Shown piece after piece: positions 8,792 through 17,502 of a stretch of 64,000 bases of DNA. The notes under the pieces are model-generated. The model made no database searches and was not told where the DNA came from. It worked only from the letters and a program-made list of their open reading frames with translations. The translations under genes were made by a program, and so were the position numbers. Position 1 is the first letter of the stretch, and each line of letters opens with the position of its first letter. Origin of the DNA: Heliomicrobium modesticaldum Ice1 (GTDB lineage: Bacteria > Bacillota > Desulfitobacteriia > Heliobacteriales > Heliobacteriaceae); NCBI RefSeq assembly GCF_000019165.1, contig NC_010337.2, positions 2,595,501-2,659,500 on the forward strand, read 5' to 3'.

Positions 8792-9955
8792 TCAAACAGC
8801 CGTCACGGGTTCCAGCAGGACTTCCATAGTCCCGCCGCAGGCCATCCCCTCTTCCGCTGCCGCATCGTTATCTAAGGAAAAAGAGAAAAGCCCCGCAGCG
8901 CCTCCATCCAAAAGCAGGAGCGCCTCTCTCCGCGCCTCCGCCTCTATGCATCCCCCACCGATGGTCCCGCGCATCTGGCCGTCACGGAAAACCAAGAGCT
9001 TGGCGCCAGCCTTGCGCGGTGTCGACCCCCGCGCTTCCACCACAGTGGCAAGGACAGCCGAGGTACCTCGCCTGGCGCTTTCGACCAAGGTCCGCAACAG
9101 TTCCAAGTCCTGGACCGTAATCCCGGCGCCGCCTCTACCGCCTCTTCGCGCCTGGATCAACTGGGCAGCGATGCTGACGGCGATCTCCTCCGGCGTCTGC
9201 GCCCCGATGGGCAGACCGATGGGCATCTGCACCTGCTCGATGTCTTCCTCAAAGACGCCAGAAGCCCGCAGATGGTCTTTGATCAACTGAACGCGGCGTC
9301 GGCTTCCGAGCATACCGAGATAACCCAGCCGCTTCCCGACCAACGCTTCCAGGCAGCGGAGATCGTGGCGATGGCCACGGGTGATGATGGCGACGGCACA
9401 GCTGGGTTGCAGGTGTAGTTCCTCGATGGCCCGGACAAAATCGTTGCAAATCACCTTTGCCGCGCCGGGAAATCGCTTCGGTGCGGCAAAAGCAGGTCGA
9501 TCGTCGACGACGGTGACGCGATAACCCAGCATGACAGCGACAGGAACAAGTGCCTGGGAGACATGACCGCCGCCAAGGATGACCAACTCATCGGGGGGGT
9601 AAAAAGGTTCAGCGAGCAGCCGCGCCGCTTCTCCTTCTAAAGAAACCCTTTTGGAAACAACCCTGCCCGATTGCAGGGACGCCTCGGCGAGGGTAAGGGC
9701 TTCCTGCGCGAACAAGGGAGCAACCGCAAAAGACGCCAGGCCATTCACCTGACCGCTCGAGAAATCCTTCGCCTGATCGAACGGGGTCACCGAAAGGACA
9801 GGGATACAAGCGTCCATTGCAGCCCTTATCTCGGAATAAGACAAAAAACGCTTTCCCGCAACCCCTGAGCCCTTTTTCGCCTTTTCTTTTATCAGAGTGA
9901 GGACAACACAAGCCTCGCCCTGTTCCAACGTCTGGAGGACATCCTTATAAACCAT
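8792..9955 (-). CDS. XdhC/CoxI-type Mo hydroxylase maturation factor with repeated CoxI domain
   Basis: XdhC/CoxI proteins bind the molybdenum cofactor and insert it, often in sulfurated form, into hydroxylases. In this 387-residue protein the order is unusual. A degenerate CoxI-like N-terminus (about 1-110) comes first. It is followed by the XdhC Rossmann domain (GGGHVSQALVPVA, VDDRPAFA, TRGHRHDL, GMLGSRRR). A complete CoxI domain is at the C-terminus (ARGSTPRKAGAKLL and GGGCIEAEARREAL). Normal XdhC has CoxI first and ends with the Rossmann domain. The gene sits between the molybdopterin-binding gene and yqeB, consistent with maturation of the two hydroxylases upstream. AGAGGGA precedes the ATG. 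Confidence 0.88.
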   Translation of the reverse strand: MVYKDVLQTLEQGEACVVLTLIKEKAKKGSGVAGKRFLSYSEIRAAMDACIPVLSVTPFDQAKDFSSGQVNGLASFAVAPLFAQEALTLAEASLQSGRVVSKRVSLEGEAARLLAEPFYPPDELVILGGGHVSQALVPVAVMLGYRVTVVDDRPAFAAPKRFPGAAKVICNDFVRAIEELHLQPSCAVAIITRGHRHDLRCLEALVGKRLGYLGMLGSRRRVQLIKDHLRASGVFEEDIEQVQMPIGLPIGAQTPEEIAVSIAAQLIQARRGGRGGAGITVQDLELLRTLVESARRGTSAVLATVVEARGSTPRKAGAKLLVFRDGQMRGTIGGGCIEAEARREALLLLDGGAAGLFSFSLDNDAAAEEGMACGGTMEVLLEPVTAV

Positions 9956-10008
9956 TTTATCCCTCTGCCATTCACTGGATCACCAGCATCATTAAGAACC
10001 ATCGATGA

Positions 10009-11052
10009 CTATCCGCGCAAGATCCCGCCCTGCCCAAAGCTGCACCTCGGATATCGGCATTCCGAACAATTCCAGCAGAGCCCGCCGTGGGCCAGCGCGA
10101 TGATATCGGCGCGCCGGAGCTTTTCGCCGGCGAAAAGACGCGGCAGGATCAAGTCCAGCACGGTGATCCGGAAGTACATGCCGCAGGCCGGCATGCCGAT
10201 GATAGGAATTTCCTCCTTGTATGCAAGTAGAAACATGGCGCCCGGCAGGACAGGAGCCCCGTATTTTTCCACCTTGGCGCCGCTCAGACGGATCCCCTGG
10301 GGCGTCACATCGTCAGGGTCGACAGACATGCCGCCGCTGACCAGGATCAGTTCGGCCCCTTGACCGGCAAGCAGGTCGATCTGTTCGGCAATCACCCCGG
10401 CATCGTCGGGGGCGTAGGCCACGGGAAAGACCGAAGCGCCGTAGGATTGGAGCTTTTCCCGCAGAACCGGTCCAAAGGTGTCCTTGATCCGTTTATGATA
10501 CACTTCTCCGCCAGTGACTACTATTCCCGCTTTCAGCGCTTGATAGGGAACCACCTCAATGATCTTCCCCATAGTTTGGCAGAGGATCTCGGCATCGAGA
10601 ACAGTTTGCTCGGGAACAACCAGGGGTACCACTTTGGTTGCTGCCAAGAGTTCACCCGCTTCGACGGGCTTATAGTTGCTTAAGCAGGAGAAGACAAGGT
10701 CCTCCAACTCATTGAGGGCGAGCAAAGCCGCAACGTTCACCTTCAAGAGACCTCTGATGGCGCTGGTCAGATTGACGCGGCTCTCTTTCGGACGACCAGT
10801 CAGCACGTTCTTTCCCGCCGCCGCTTGGGCGATCCGGAGTCCGGCGTCATCTTCATGGATTTCGCCATGCTCCAGTTCGAGTACAAAGATATGCGCCTTG
10901 CCCATCTTTTGCAGTTCGGGAATGTCTTCCGGCTTGATGACATGTCCCTTGCGAAAGGCGGGACCTTTATGCTCGCCTCGAACGATCTTAGTCAGGTCAT
11001 GGGGGATGACCATACCGAGCGCTTCATCAAGGGGAACTTTTCGCTGCTTCAA
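10009..11052 (-). CDS. Molybdopterin-binding protein (MoeA/CinA-like fold) of the Mo hydroxylase operon
   Basis: The 347-residue product carries the MoCF-biosynthesis fold at about 160-300, with VVTGGEVYHKRI and SGGMSVDPDDVTPQGI. In MoeA/MogA relatives this binds the molybdopterin moiety. The N-terminal region resembles a shortened MoeA start (LDEALGMVIPHDLT). The C-terminus ends in a Cys cluster (CWNCSECRYPRC) that may bind metal. It begins with TTG at 11052, preceded by GGTGG at 7 bases. It lies between the fused hydroxylase and the XdhC-like gene and probably handles cofactor for these enzymes rather than general Moco synthesis. Confidence 0.82.
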   Translation of the reverse strand: MKQRKVPLDEALGMVIPHDLTKIVRGEHKGPAFRKGHVIKPEDIPELQKMGKAHIFVLELEHGEIHEDDAGLRIAQAAAGKNVLTGRPKESRVNLTSAIRGLLKVNVAALLALNELEDLVFSCLSNYKPVEAGELLAATKVVPLVVPEQTVLDAEILCQTMGKIIEVVPYQALKAGIVVTGGEVYHKRIKDTFGPVLREKLQSYGASVFPVAYAPDDAGVIAEQIDLLAGQGAELILVSGGMSVDPDDVTPQGIRLSGAKVEKYGAPVLPGAMFLLAYKEEIPIIGMPACGMYFRITVLDLILPRLFAGEKLRRADIIALAHGGLCWNCSECRYPRCSFGQGGILRG

Positions 11053-11152
11053 CCTTTGACCACCACAATTCTATAAACATAAGATTCGCAAATGCTCTCG
11101 AGTGCCTCCTACGGGGCCTATTGAGAAAACGGCCCCGGCGCCCTCCTATCCC

Positions 11153-13741
11153 TTATCCCTTGTCATAGGGCGTCCCTTTCAATGGCAGATCGAAACGCCT
11201 CTGCCGATCAGATCGGTAGTAGGCTGAAGCGACAGCCGGCGCCACGGGAATGGTGGCGATCTCCCCTATCCCTTTCGCGCCGAAGGCCAGCGGCGAAGGG
11301 TTTTTCTCGACGATGATCGTTTCGATCTCCGGCATCTCGGTAGAACGGAACAACCCCAGGGTCCCGAACTTCACCTGCGGAATACCGCCTTCGAGAGGGA
11401 ACTTTTCACGGAGAGCGAAGCCGAGGCCCATGGCGACGGCGCCCTCGATCTGGCCTTCGATCGCCTTCGGGTTAATGGCCCGGCCCACATCGTGAGCGGC
11501 GACCACCTTGGACACCCGCCCCTGCTCATCGAGCAGGACCACATGGGTGGCGTAGCTGTAGGCCACATGGTTAACCGGATTGGCTTTCGGCGAGTTGAGC
11601 GGATCGGTGATCCCATGATACTCACCGGAGAACTCTCGGCCTTCCAACGCCTCCAATGCTTGCGCTGACACAGGGACGCCGTCCTTTTCCGTTTTATTTA
11701 GCGCCTCCAGCAACGCTAAGGCGGCTTGGCGGGCGGCCTCGCCGGTGAACAAGGTCTGCCGGGAGGCGGTCGTCGTCCCGGCGTCGGGTGTGACCCCCGT
11801 TTCGGGCGGGGCGACTGTCAGGCGTTCCAGCGGCAGGCCCGTCACCTCGGCGACGATCTGCGAAACGATGGTGGCCATACCCTGACCGATGCAGGCGGCG
11901 CTCGTCAGGATGCGCACCACACCGTCCTTGACGCGCAGCTTCACCCTGCCGATGTCGGTCAGACCGACGCCGATGCCGGTATTCTTCATGGCGCAGGCGA
12001 TGCCCGCGTTGGGATGGGAGGCATAGGCGTCTCGAACCGCCAACAGGGTCTCCCTGATGGCCGTTCCTTCGTCGGCGATTTGCCCGGTAGCGTTGGTCAT
12101 CCCCGGCGCCAAAGCGTTGCGAAACCGGAATTCCCACGGGGAGAACCCTGCTTTTTCGGCCAACAGATCCATGTTGCCTTCACAGGCGAAGGCGGCCTGG
12201 GGGACGCCGAAGCCTCGGAATGCGCCGGCCGGCGGGTTGTTCGTATAGACGCATAGACCGGTGATGTCAACGTTGGGCACGTGGTAGGGTCCGGCTACAT
12301 GGGTGCAAGCCCGTTCTATTACCGCCGGTCCGAGAGAGGCGTAAGCGCCCGTGTCGGCGACGATGCGGGCCACGATAGCCGTCAGCTTGCCCTCGGCGTC
12401 ACAGCCGGTGGTGATCTCCCATTCCATGGCATGGCGTTTGGGATGGACGTTGATGCTTTCCTGGCGGGTCAAGGTGAGCTTGACCGGTTTTTTCGTGGCA
12501 TAGGCCAACAACGCGGCATGGTGCTGGACCGACAGGTCTTCCTTGCCGCCGAATCCACCGCCGATCAGCTTGGCGATCACCCGCACCTTCTCGGCCGGCA
12601 GGCCAAGGATGGCCATGATCCCCTGCTGATCCTTATAGACGCTCTGGGTGCCCACGTACACCGTCAAATTGCCATCTGCCCCCGGAATGGCCAGAGCGCT
12701 CTCCGGCTCCAAAAAAGCGTGCTCCGTCGCCGGGGTGGTGTAGCGATGGGTGACCACATGGGCCGACCGAGCCAGAGCGGCTTCGGGGTTGCCGCGCCGA
12801 ACATGGGTTTTAGAGAGCAGGTTTCCCTTCGGGTGGATCGACGGCGCACCTTCGGACAGCGCCACCGCCGTCGTGACGATCGGTTCGAGTTCTTCAAATT
12901 CCACGCGGATCGCTTTGACCGCTTCCCGGGCGATCCGACGCGTGCTGGCGGCGACAATGGCCAGGGCGTCGCCGATGTAACGCGTTTCCTCCCCTTCGGC
13001 AACGAGGGCCGGCCAGTCTTTGGCGATAAAGCCCCAGTGGCGCTGCCCGGGGATATCTTTTGCGGTAAGCACCGCTTCCACGCCGGGCAGCGCTTTGGCC
13101 GGAGCGATGTCGATCTTTTTGATCAATAAGCGGGCAGCTTTCGGACGCAAGACCGCGCCATAGAGCATTCCCTCGACCTGCATATCATCAACGTACTCGC
13201 CGATTCCCAACGTCTTTTCGCGGGCGTCGACGCGGTGGACGCTGATGCCCACACCCAATCGGTTATCGGTCATCGGTATGTTCAAATCGCCGCGCAGCAC
13301 TGCCGCTGCCAGGTCGATCGCTTTTTCAATCTTCACATAGCCGGTGCAACGGCAGATGTTGCCGCGGATGGCTTCTTTGATCTCCCGCTTTGACGGTTGC
13401 TGGTTCTTATCGAGGAGCGCTTTGGCGCTGATCACCATGCCGGGGATGCAGAAGCCGCACTGGACGGCGCCCGCCTCGGCAAAGGCCCAGGCGTAGGCTT
13501 CTTTTTCCCGGTGGGAGAACCCTTCTACGGTGACGATCCTTTTGCCGTCGGCTTTGGCGATGGTGAACAGACAGGCCCGCATGGCCTTGCCGTCAACGAG
13601 GACCATACAGGCGCCGCAGGCGCCCTCGCCGCAACCGTTTTTCATGGATGTAAGCCGCAGTTCATCGCGCAAAAAGTCGAGAAGATTTGCTTCGCCGCCT
13701 TCGACATGATGGATTACGCCGTTGACCTTCAGTTTATGCAT
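11153..13741 (-). CDS. Fused [2Fe-2S]-molybdopterin hydroxylase, selenium-dependent xanthine dehydrogenase type
   Basis: This 862-residue enzyme joins a small iron-sulfur subunit (about 1-155) to a xanthine dehydrogenase large subunit (about 165-862). Ligands of one [2Fe-2S] cluster are in NGCGEGACGAC, and those of the second in QCGFCIPG and NICRCTGY. The Mo domain shows GGGFGGKED, the GAFRGFGVPQ segment and the catalytic-Glu region KGIGEIATIP. This architecture, without an FAD domain, is typical of the selenium-dependent Mo hydroxylases found beside yqeB, and of aldehyde oxidoreductases of the Mop type. The substrate is therefore inferred from context (purine), not from sequence. Lacking FAD, it needs an outside electron acceptor. 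The next gene downstream encodes the molybdopterin-binding protein. Confidence 0.9.
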   Translation of the reverse strand: MHKLKVNGVIHHVEGGEANLLDFLRDELRLTSMKNGCGEGACGACMVLVDGKAMRACLFTIAKADGKRIVTVEGFSHREKEAYAWAFAEAGAVQCGFCIPGMVISAKALLDKNQQPSKREIKEAIRGNICRCTGYVKIEKAIDLAAAVLRGDLNIPMTDNRLGVGISVHRVDAREKTLGIGEYVDDMQVEGMLYGAVLRPKAARLLIKKIDIAPAKALPGVEAVLTAKDIPGQRHWGFIAKDWPALVAEGEETRYIGDALAIVAASTRRIAREAVKAIRVEFEELEPIVTTAVALSEGAPSIHPKGNLLSKTHVRRGNPEAALARSAHVVTHRYTTPATEHAFLEPESALAIPGADGNLTVYVGTQSVYKDQQGIMAILGLPAEKVRVIAKLIGGGFGGKEDLSVQHHAALLAYATKKPVKLTLTRQESINVHPKRHAMEWEITTGCDAEGKLTAIVARIVADTGAYASLGPAVIERACTHVAGPYHVPNVDITGLCVYTNNPPAGAFRGFGVPQAAFACEGNMDLLAEKAGFSPWEFRFRNALAPGMTNATGQIADEGTAIRETLLAVRDAYASHPNAGIACAMKNTGIGVGLTDIGRVKLRVKDGVVRILTSAACIGQGMATIVSQIVAEVTGLPLERLTVAPPETGVTPDAGTTTASRQTLFTGEAARQAALALLEALNKTEKDGVPVSAQALEALEGREFSGEYHGITDPLNSPKANPVNHVAYSYATHVVLLDEQGRVSKVVAAHDVGRAINPKAIEGQIEGAVAMGLGFALREKFPLEGGIPQVKFGTLGLFRSTEMPEIETIIVEKNPSPLAFGAKGIGEIATIPVAPAVASAYYRSDRQRRFDLPLKGTPYDKG

Positions 13742-13755
13742 GGCCTATCCCCTTC

Positions 13756-15270
13756 TCAATACAGGATTCGCGAAGATTCACGAAAGAGATAGCGACCACC
13801 CGGGGTGGTGTCGATCAGTACGCCATGGCGGACGATGAGACGGCCCCGGAGAAAGACATGGGCCGGGCGTCCGATCTGCCGGAATCCCGCGTAGGGGTTA
13901 TAGTCCAGCCGGTAGTGATGGTTGTCGTTGGTGATTTCCATACCGGTCGCGGGATCCCAGACGACGATATCGGCGTCAGCGCCAACGGCAATGGTTCCTT
14001 TGCGGGGGAATATTCCGAACAATTGGGCTGGCCGAGTGGCAGTTAGAGAGACAAACTGGTTCAGACTGATGCGCCCTGTTGCGACGCCATAGGTGTAAAG
14101 CAGACCCAGGCGATGCTCAACGCCCGGCATGCCGTTGGGGATCCGGCTGAAGTCATCGCGGCCCTTATCCTTTTGGCCTCGATAAAAAAAAGCGCAGTGA
14201 TCGGTGGCGACCGTGTCGATGGCGCCCCTAGCTAGGCCGGACCAAAGGGCTTCCTTATGTTCTTTTGAGCGCAGGGGCGGCGAGATGACATACTTGGCGC
14301 CTTCGAAAGGGTCGCTGCCGTCGATGGATCTGCTGACGCTGCAGCAGCCATCGCGACCGGAGTGGTTGCCGTCGATATTGGATCGGTTGCCGCCACTGCT
14401 GGAGCCATTGCCACCGCTACCGGAACAGTTGCCGTCGCTGCCATAGCGGCTCTCATCAAGCAGCAGGTACTGGGGGCAGGTCTCCACATAGACAGTCAGG
14501 CCCTGCCGACGAGCGGCTTCGGCGGCCTCCAGGGATTGCCGCGCCGACAGGTGAACGATATACAGGGGGGCTTCCACCATCCGAGCCAGGGCGATGGCAC
14601 GGTTCACTGCTTCCGTTTCAACGGCCGGCGGCCGGCTCCGGGGATGAAACCAGGGGGCTTTTTTTCCCTGTTGGCGGAACTCACGGACGAGCACATCGAT
14701 AACATCACCGTTTTCACAATGCAACCCCACGAGGGCGCCAATCTCCCGCGCCCGACGCAAGGCCTGAAAGAGGATGCCGTCGTCAACCTGAAGGAACTGT
14801 TTGTAGGCCATGTACAGCTTAAAGGAAGAAACTCCCTTTTCTCGAACAAGGATCGCCATTTCGTCAGGCGTTTTCTCACGCCAGTCGGTGATGGCCATGT
14901 GAAAGCCGTAGTCGCAAAGGCACTTGCCTCGCGTCCGTTCGTGCCAATTCTCCAGGGCGGTCATCAGCGTTTCGCCGCGAAACTGGGTGGCAAAATCGAT
15001 GATCGTCGTGGTCCCACCGAACAGGGCGGCCAGACTGCCGCTGGCAAAATCGTCGGCAGTGGCGAAGTCACCGACAGGGAGATCAAAATGGGTGTGGGCG
15101 TCGACGCCGCCCGGGAAGAGCAAGGCGCCAGTCACATCGATGACCCTATCGCCAAGCTGCCTTTCCAAGTTTTCGCCGATGGCGGCGATCTGCTCTCCTT
15201 CGATCCGCAGGTCGGCTCGGCGGCTCTCTGTGGCAGTCACGATCATGCCGCCACGCAACAGGGTGCCCAA
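13756..15270 (-). CDS. hydA: Dihydropyrimidinase / D-hydantoinase (YgeZ/HyuA type)
   Basis: Cyclic amidohydrolase that opens hydantoin or dihydropyrimidine-like rings. Zinc ligands are visible: HTHFD, the carbamylated Lys in SSFKLYMAYK, GLHCENGD, IVHLSA and VATDHCAF. I place the start at the TTG at 15270, because GGGGGAGGTGA lies just upstream and the product (504 residues) then begins right at the usual N-terminus. The frame stays open to 15432, but those residues do not resemble the family. A Gly/Ser/Asn-rich insertion of about 43 residues interrupts the conserved region between YLLLDESRY and DPFEGAKYV. In the same operon are YgeY, YgeW and carbamate kinase, the usual partners in the purine/urate degradation cluster. 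Confidence 0.92.
   Translation of the reverse strand: MGTLLRGGMIVTATESRRADLRIEGEQIAAIGENLERQLGDRVIDVTGALLFPGGVDAHTHFDLPVGDFATADDFASGSLAALFGGTTTIIDFATQFRGETLMTALENWHERTRGKCLCDYGFHMAITDWREKTPDEMAILVREKGVSSFKLYMAYKQFLQVDDGILFQALRRAREIGALVGLHCENGDVIDVLVREFRQQGKKAPWFHPRSRPPAVETEAVNRAIALARMVEAPLYIVHLSARQSLEAAEAARRQGLTVYVETCPQYLLLDESRYGSDGNCSGSGGNGSSSGGNRSNIDGNHSGRDGCCSVSRSIDGSDPFEGAKYVISPPLRSKEHKEALWSGLARGAIDTVATDHCAFFYRGQKDKGRDDFSRIPNGMPGVEHRLGLLYTYGVATGRISLNQFVSLTATRPAQLFGIFPRKGTIAVGADADIVVWDPATGMEITNDNHHYRLDYNPYAGFRQIGRPAHVFLRGRLIVRHGVLIDTTPGGRYLFRESSRILY
14315..14443 (-). repeat. Degenerate short tandem repeats encoding a Gly/Ser/Asn-rich insertion
   Basis: Within the dihydropyrimidinase gene, about 43 codons are built from imperfect 9-15 base units such as GTTGCCGTCGAT and GTTGCCGCCACTGCT (plus strand). 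They encode GSDGN/GSGGN-like units. The flanking protein segments are conserved and normally adjacent, so this is an expansion inside a working enzyme. Confidence 0.7.
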
Positions 15271-15534
15271 GGTACTCACCTCCCCCGGTGAAACGGAGGA
15301 GATTGCACGGCTTCGCCTCTCCTGCCCCTCGCCGGCTGGGTAGCCGAGTTCGGAAGCCGGGCAATCTCTAGTGACATCAGTGATTCGCCGAGTAGATACC
15401 GATTGGATGCTGCCCATATGCCAGGGGAGCACCTAGCAGATGCCCTTGCACAGACGGTCAATCAGACGCCAGTAGAAGGCCCCACAGATGCCAGCAGATG
15501 CTAGCGTAACGTCTCAAGTCATAACGGTTTACGG

Positions 15535-16485
15535 TTAAGGATAGATATGCGTCCCTGTCCGCCCGGCGACAGCCTCTTCCAGCGATTCCGGGTTGGTGAT
15601 GATCGCTTTTTTGCCGCCTCCTTCGAGGAAAGAGATGACAGCCTGCACCTTCGGCAGCATGCTGCCGGGGGCGAAGTGGTTTTCGGCGACGTACCGCTTC
15701 AGTTCCCCCAGGGTCACCCTGTCAAGAGGCTTTTGCTCCGCCGTGCCATAGTTCAGACAAACCTTCGGAACGCCTGTCGAGATGATCAGGATGTCAGCGC
15801 CGATGTCTGTTGCCAAGAGGCTGGAGGCAAAATCCTTATCGATGACAGCGTCGACTCCTTTTCGCGAGCCGTCTTCCTGGGTGACGACAGGGATACCGCC
15901 GCCGCCGACACCGATGACACAGTAGCCCTGACGAACGAGCAGGAGGATCACCTCTTTTTCGATGATCTCCTGGGGCAGCGGTGATGGTACGAGGCGGCGG
16001 TAGCCGCGCCCGGCGTCGTCGACCAGCACCCAGTCAGGGTGGGCCTTTTGTAAATTTTCGACCTGGGCTTTTGTATAGAAGGAGCCGATCGGTTTGGAGG
16101 GGTTTTGGAAAGCCGGGTCGTCAGGGGATACGGCAACCTGAGTGATGACAGTAACGGCCTCTTTGGCCATCCCGCGCTTTTTGAACTCATTGTCCATGGC
16201 CTGCTGGATCTGGTAGCCGATGGCCCCCTGTGTGTCGGCGCCGCAACTGACCAGGGGCACATGGTGCATGCCGGCCACCTCGCTGGCGATCTCGGAGCGC
16301 CGGAGGATGAAGCCGACCTGCGGACCGTTGCCGTGGGTGATGATCACCTCATAGCCCTGCTCGATGATCCCGGCGATATGTTTGGCCGTTTCACAGACGG
16401 CGGCGTACTGGTCCTCCACAGAGGTTTTGCTGTTGTCGATGATGAGCGAGTTGCCGCCGATGGCTACGACGACCAGTTCTTTCAA
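15535..16485 (-). CDS. arcC: Carbamate kinase
   Basis: Transfers phosphate from carbamoyl phosphate to ADP, giving ATP, ammonia and CO2. The 316-residue product has the amino-acid-kinase fold: VAIGGNSL at the start, THGNGPQVG, the DTQGAIGY segment, GVGGGGIPV, and the VIDKDFASSLLA core. It ends at 15535 and is directly preceded by ygeW (2-base gap), so the two are translationally linked. Its substrate would be carbamoyl phosphate released by the YgeW transcarbamoylase running in the catabolic direction, the ATP-yielding step of the pathway. Confidence 0.95.
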   Translation of the reverse strand: MKELVVVAIGGNSLIIDNSKTSVEDQYAAVCETAKHIAGIIEQGYEVIITHGNGPQVGFILRRSEIASEVAGMHHVPLVSCGADTQGAIGYQIQQAMDNEFKKRGMAKEAVTVITQVAVSPDDPAFQNPSKPIGSFYTKAQVENLQKAHPDWVLVDDAGRGYRRLVPSPLPQEIIEKEVILLLVRQGYCVIGVGGGGIPVVTQEDGSRKGVDAVIDKDFASSLLATDIGADILIISTGVPKVCLNYGTAEQKPLDRVTLGELKRYVAENHFAPGSMLPKVQAVISFLEGGGKKAIITNPESLEEAVAGRTGTHIYP

Positions 16486-16487
16486 TG

Positions 16488-17492
16488 TTAACGACCACCC
16501 ATCAACAAAGTCATGACGGCTTTGGCGGTGTGGAGGCGGTTTTCGGCTTCATCAAAGACAATGGAGTGGGGACCGTCGATGACGGAATCTTCCACTTCGT
16601 TGTTGCGGTCAGCCGGAAGGGCATGCATATACATGACATCCTTGTCGGCCATGGCCATCTTCGCTTCGGTGCACTTCCAAGACTTCTGGGCCATCAGTTT
16701 TTCATCAACGACCTTCGCGGCACCGGCGACAGAAGCGCCTGTCTGGTCATTGACCCAAGATCCCCAGTTCTTCGGGATGACGATATGGGCATTTTCGTAA
16801 GCCTCTTCTTCATTGTTGGTGACAGTCACAGTGCCGCCGAACTTGGCCGCGTTAGCTTTGGCTTTTTCGATGACCCAGTCGGGCAATTCCCAGCCCCTTG
16901 GATGGGCGAGGCAGACGTCCATGCCGTAGCGCGGGAAGAGCAGGATTTGGGATACAGGCACGGAGATGGGCTTCTTGTGGCTCTCGGCATAGGCCCAGAT
17001 GATGGAGACCTTGGTCCGCTTCAGGTCGCCGATCTTCTCTTTCATCGTCATCAGATCGGCCAGCGCCTGGAAGGGGTGGTAGAGGTCGCACTGGAGGTTC
17101 ATGATGGGAACCTTGGACCACCGGGCCATCTCGGTCAGGTACTTGTTGCCGTAGCCCCAGTTGCAGTAGCGGCAGGCGATGGCGTGGCCGAAGCGGGACA
17201 GGATGATGGCCGTGTCTTTGGCGCTCTCGCCATGGGCGATCTGCATGCTGCTTGAATCGAGGAATCCGGCGTGGCCGCCCAGTTGGGCAAGACCGGCTTC
17301 CATGGAGTTGCGGGTCCGGGTGGACTGCTCGAAGAACATCATGAACATGGTCTTGTGGAGCAGGTACGGCGTGGGCACACCCATGGCGAATTGTTTCTTG
17401 AGGTCAAAGGAGACCTCCAGCATGGTGTCGATTTCTTCTTTGGTGAATTCTTCGAGATCGATGAAGTGGCGACCGCGGAAAATCGTCTGCAT
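16488..17492 (-). CDS. ygeW: Knotted carbamoyltransferase YgeW
   Basis: Member of the aspartate/ornithine carbamoyltransferase superfamily, YgeW branch, whose exact substrate has been linked to purine breakdown. The carbamoyl-phosphate-binding STRTR is present in FEQSTRTRNSMEAG. The first visible motif is GRHFIDLEEFTKEEI, then QIAHGESAKDT and the C-terminal MHALPADRNNEV. The ATG at 17492 follows AGGAGG by 6 bases and yields 334 residues, the normal ATCase/OTCase length. The frame extends further upstream, but that part overlaps ygeY. The gene lies 10 bases after ygeY and 2 before arcC. Confidence 0.93.
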   Translation of the reverse strand: MQTIFRGRHFIDLEEFTKEEIDTMLEVSFDLKKQFAMGVPTPYLLHKTMFMMFFEQSTRTRNSMEAGLAQLGGHAGFLDSSSMQIAHGESAKDTAIILSRFGHAIACRYCNWGYGNKYLTEMARWSKVPIMNLQCDLYHPFQALADLMTMKEKIGDLKRTKVSIIWAYAESHKKPISVPVSQILLFPRYGMDVCLAHPRGWELPDWVIEKAKANAAKFGGTVTVTNNEEEAYENAHIVIPKNWGSWVNDQTGASVAGAAKVVDEKLMAQKSWKCTEAKMAMADKDVMYMHALPADRNNEVEDSVIDGPHSIVFDEAENRLHTAKAVMTLLMGGR

Positions 17493-17502
17493 GAGAATCC
17501 TC

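Noticed and set aside
15271-15432. N-terminal extension of the dihydropyrimidinase to 15432
   Set aside because: The extra 54 residues do not resemble the family, and a strong ribosome-binding site lies just before the TTG at 15270.
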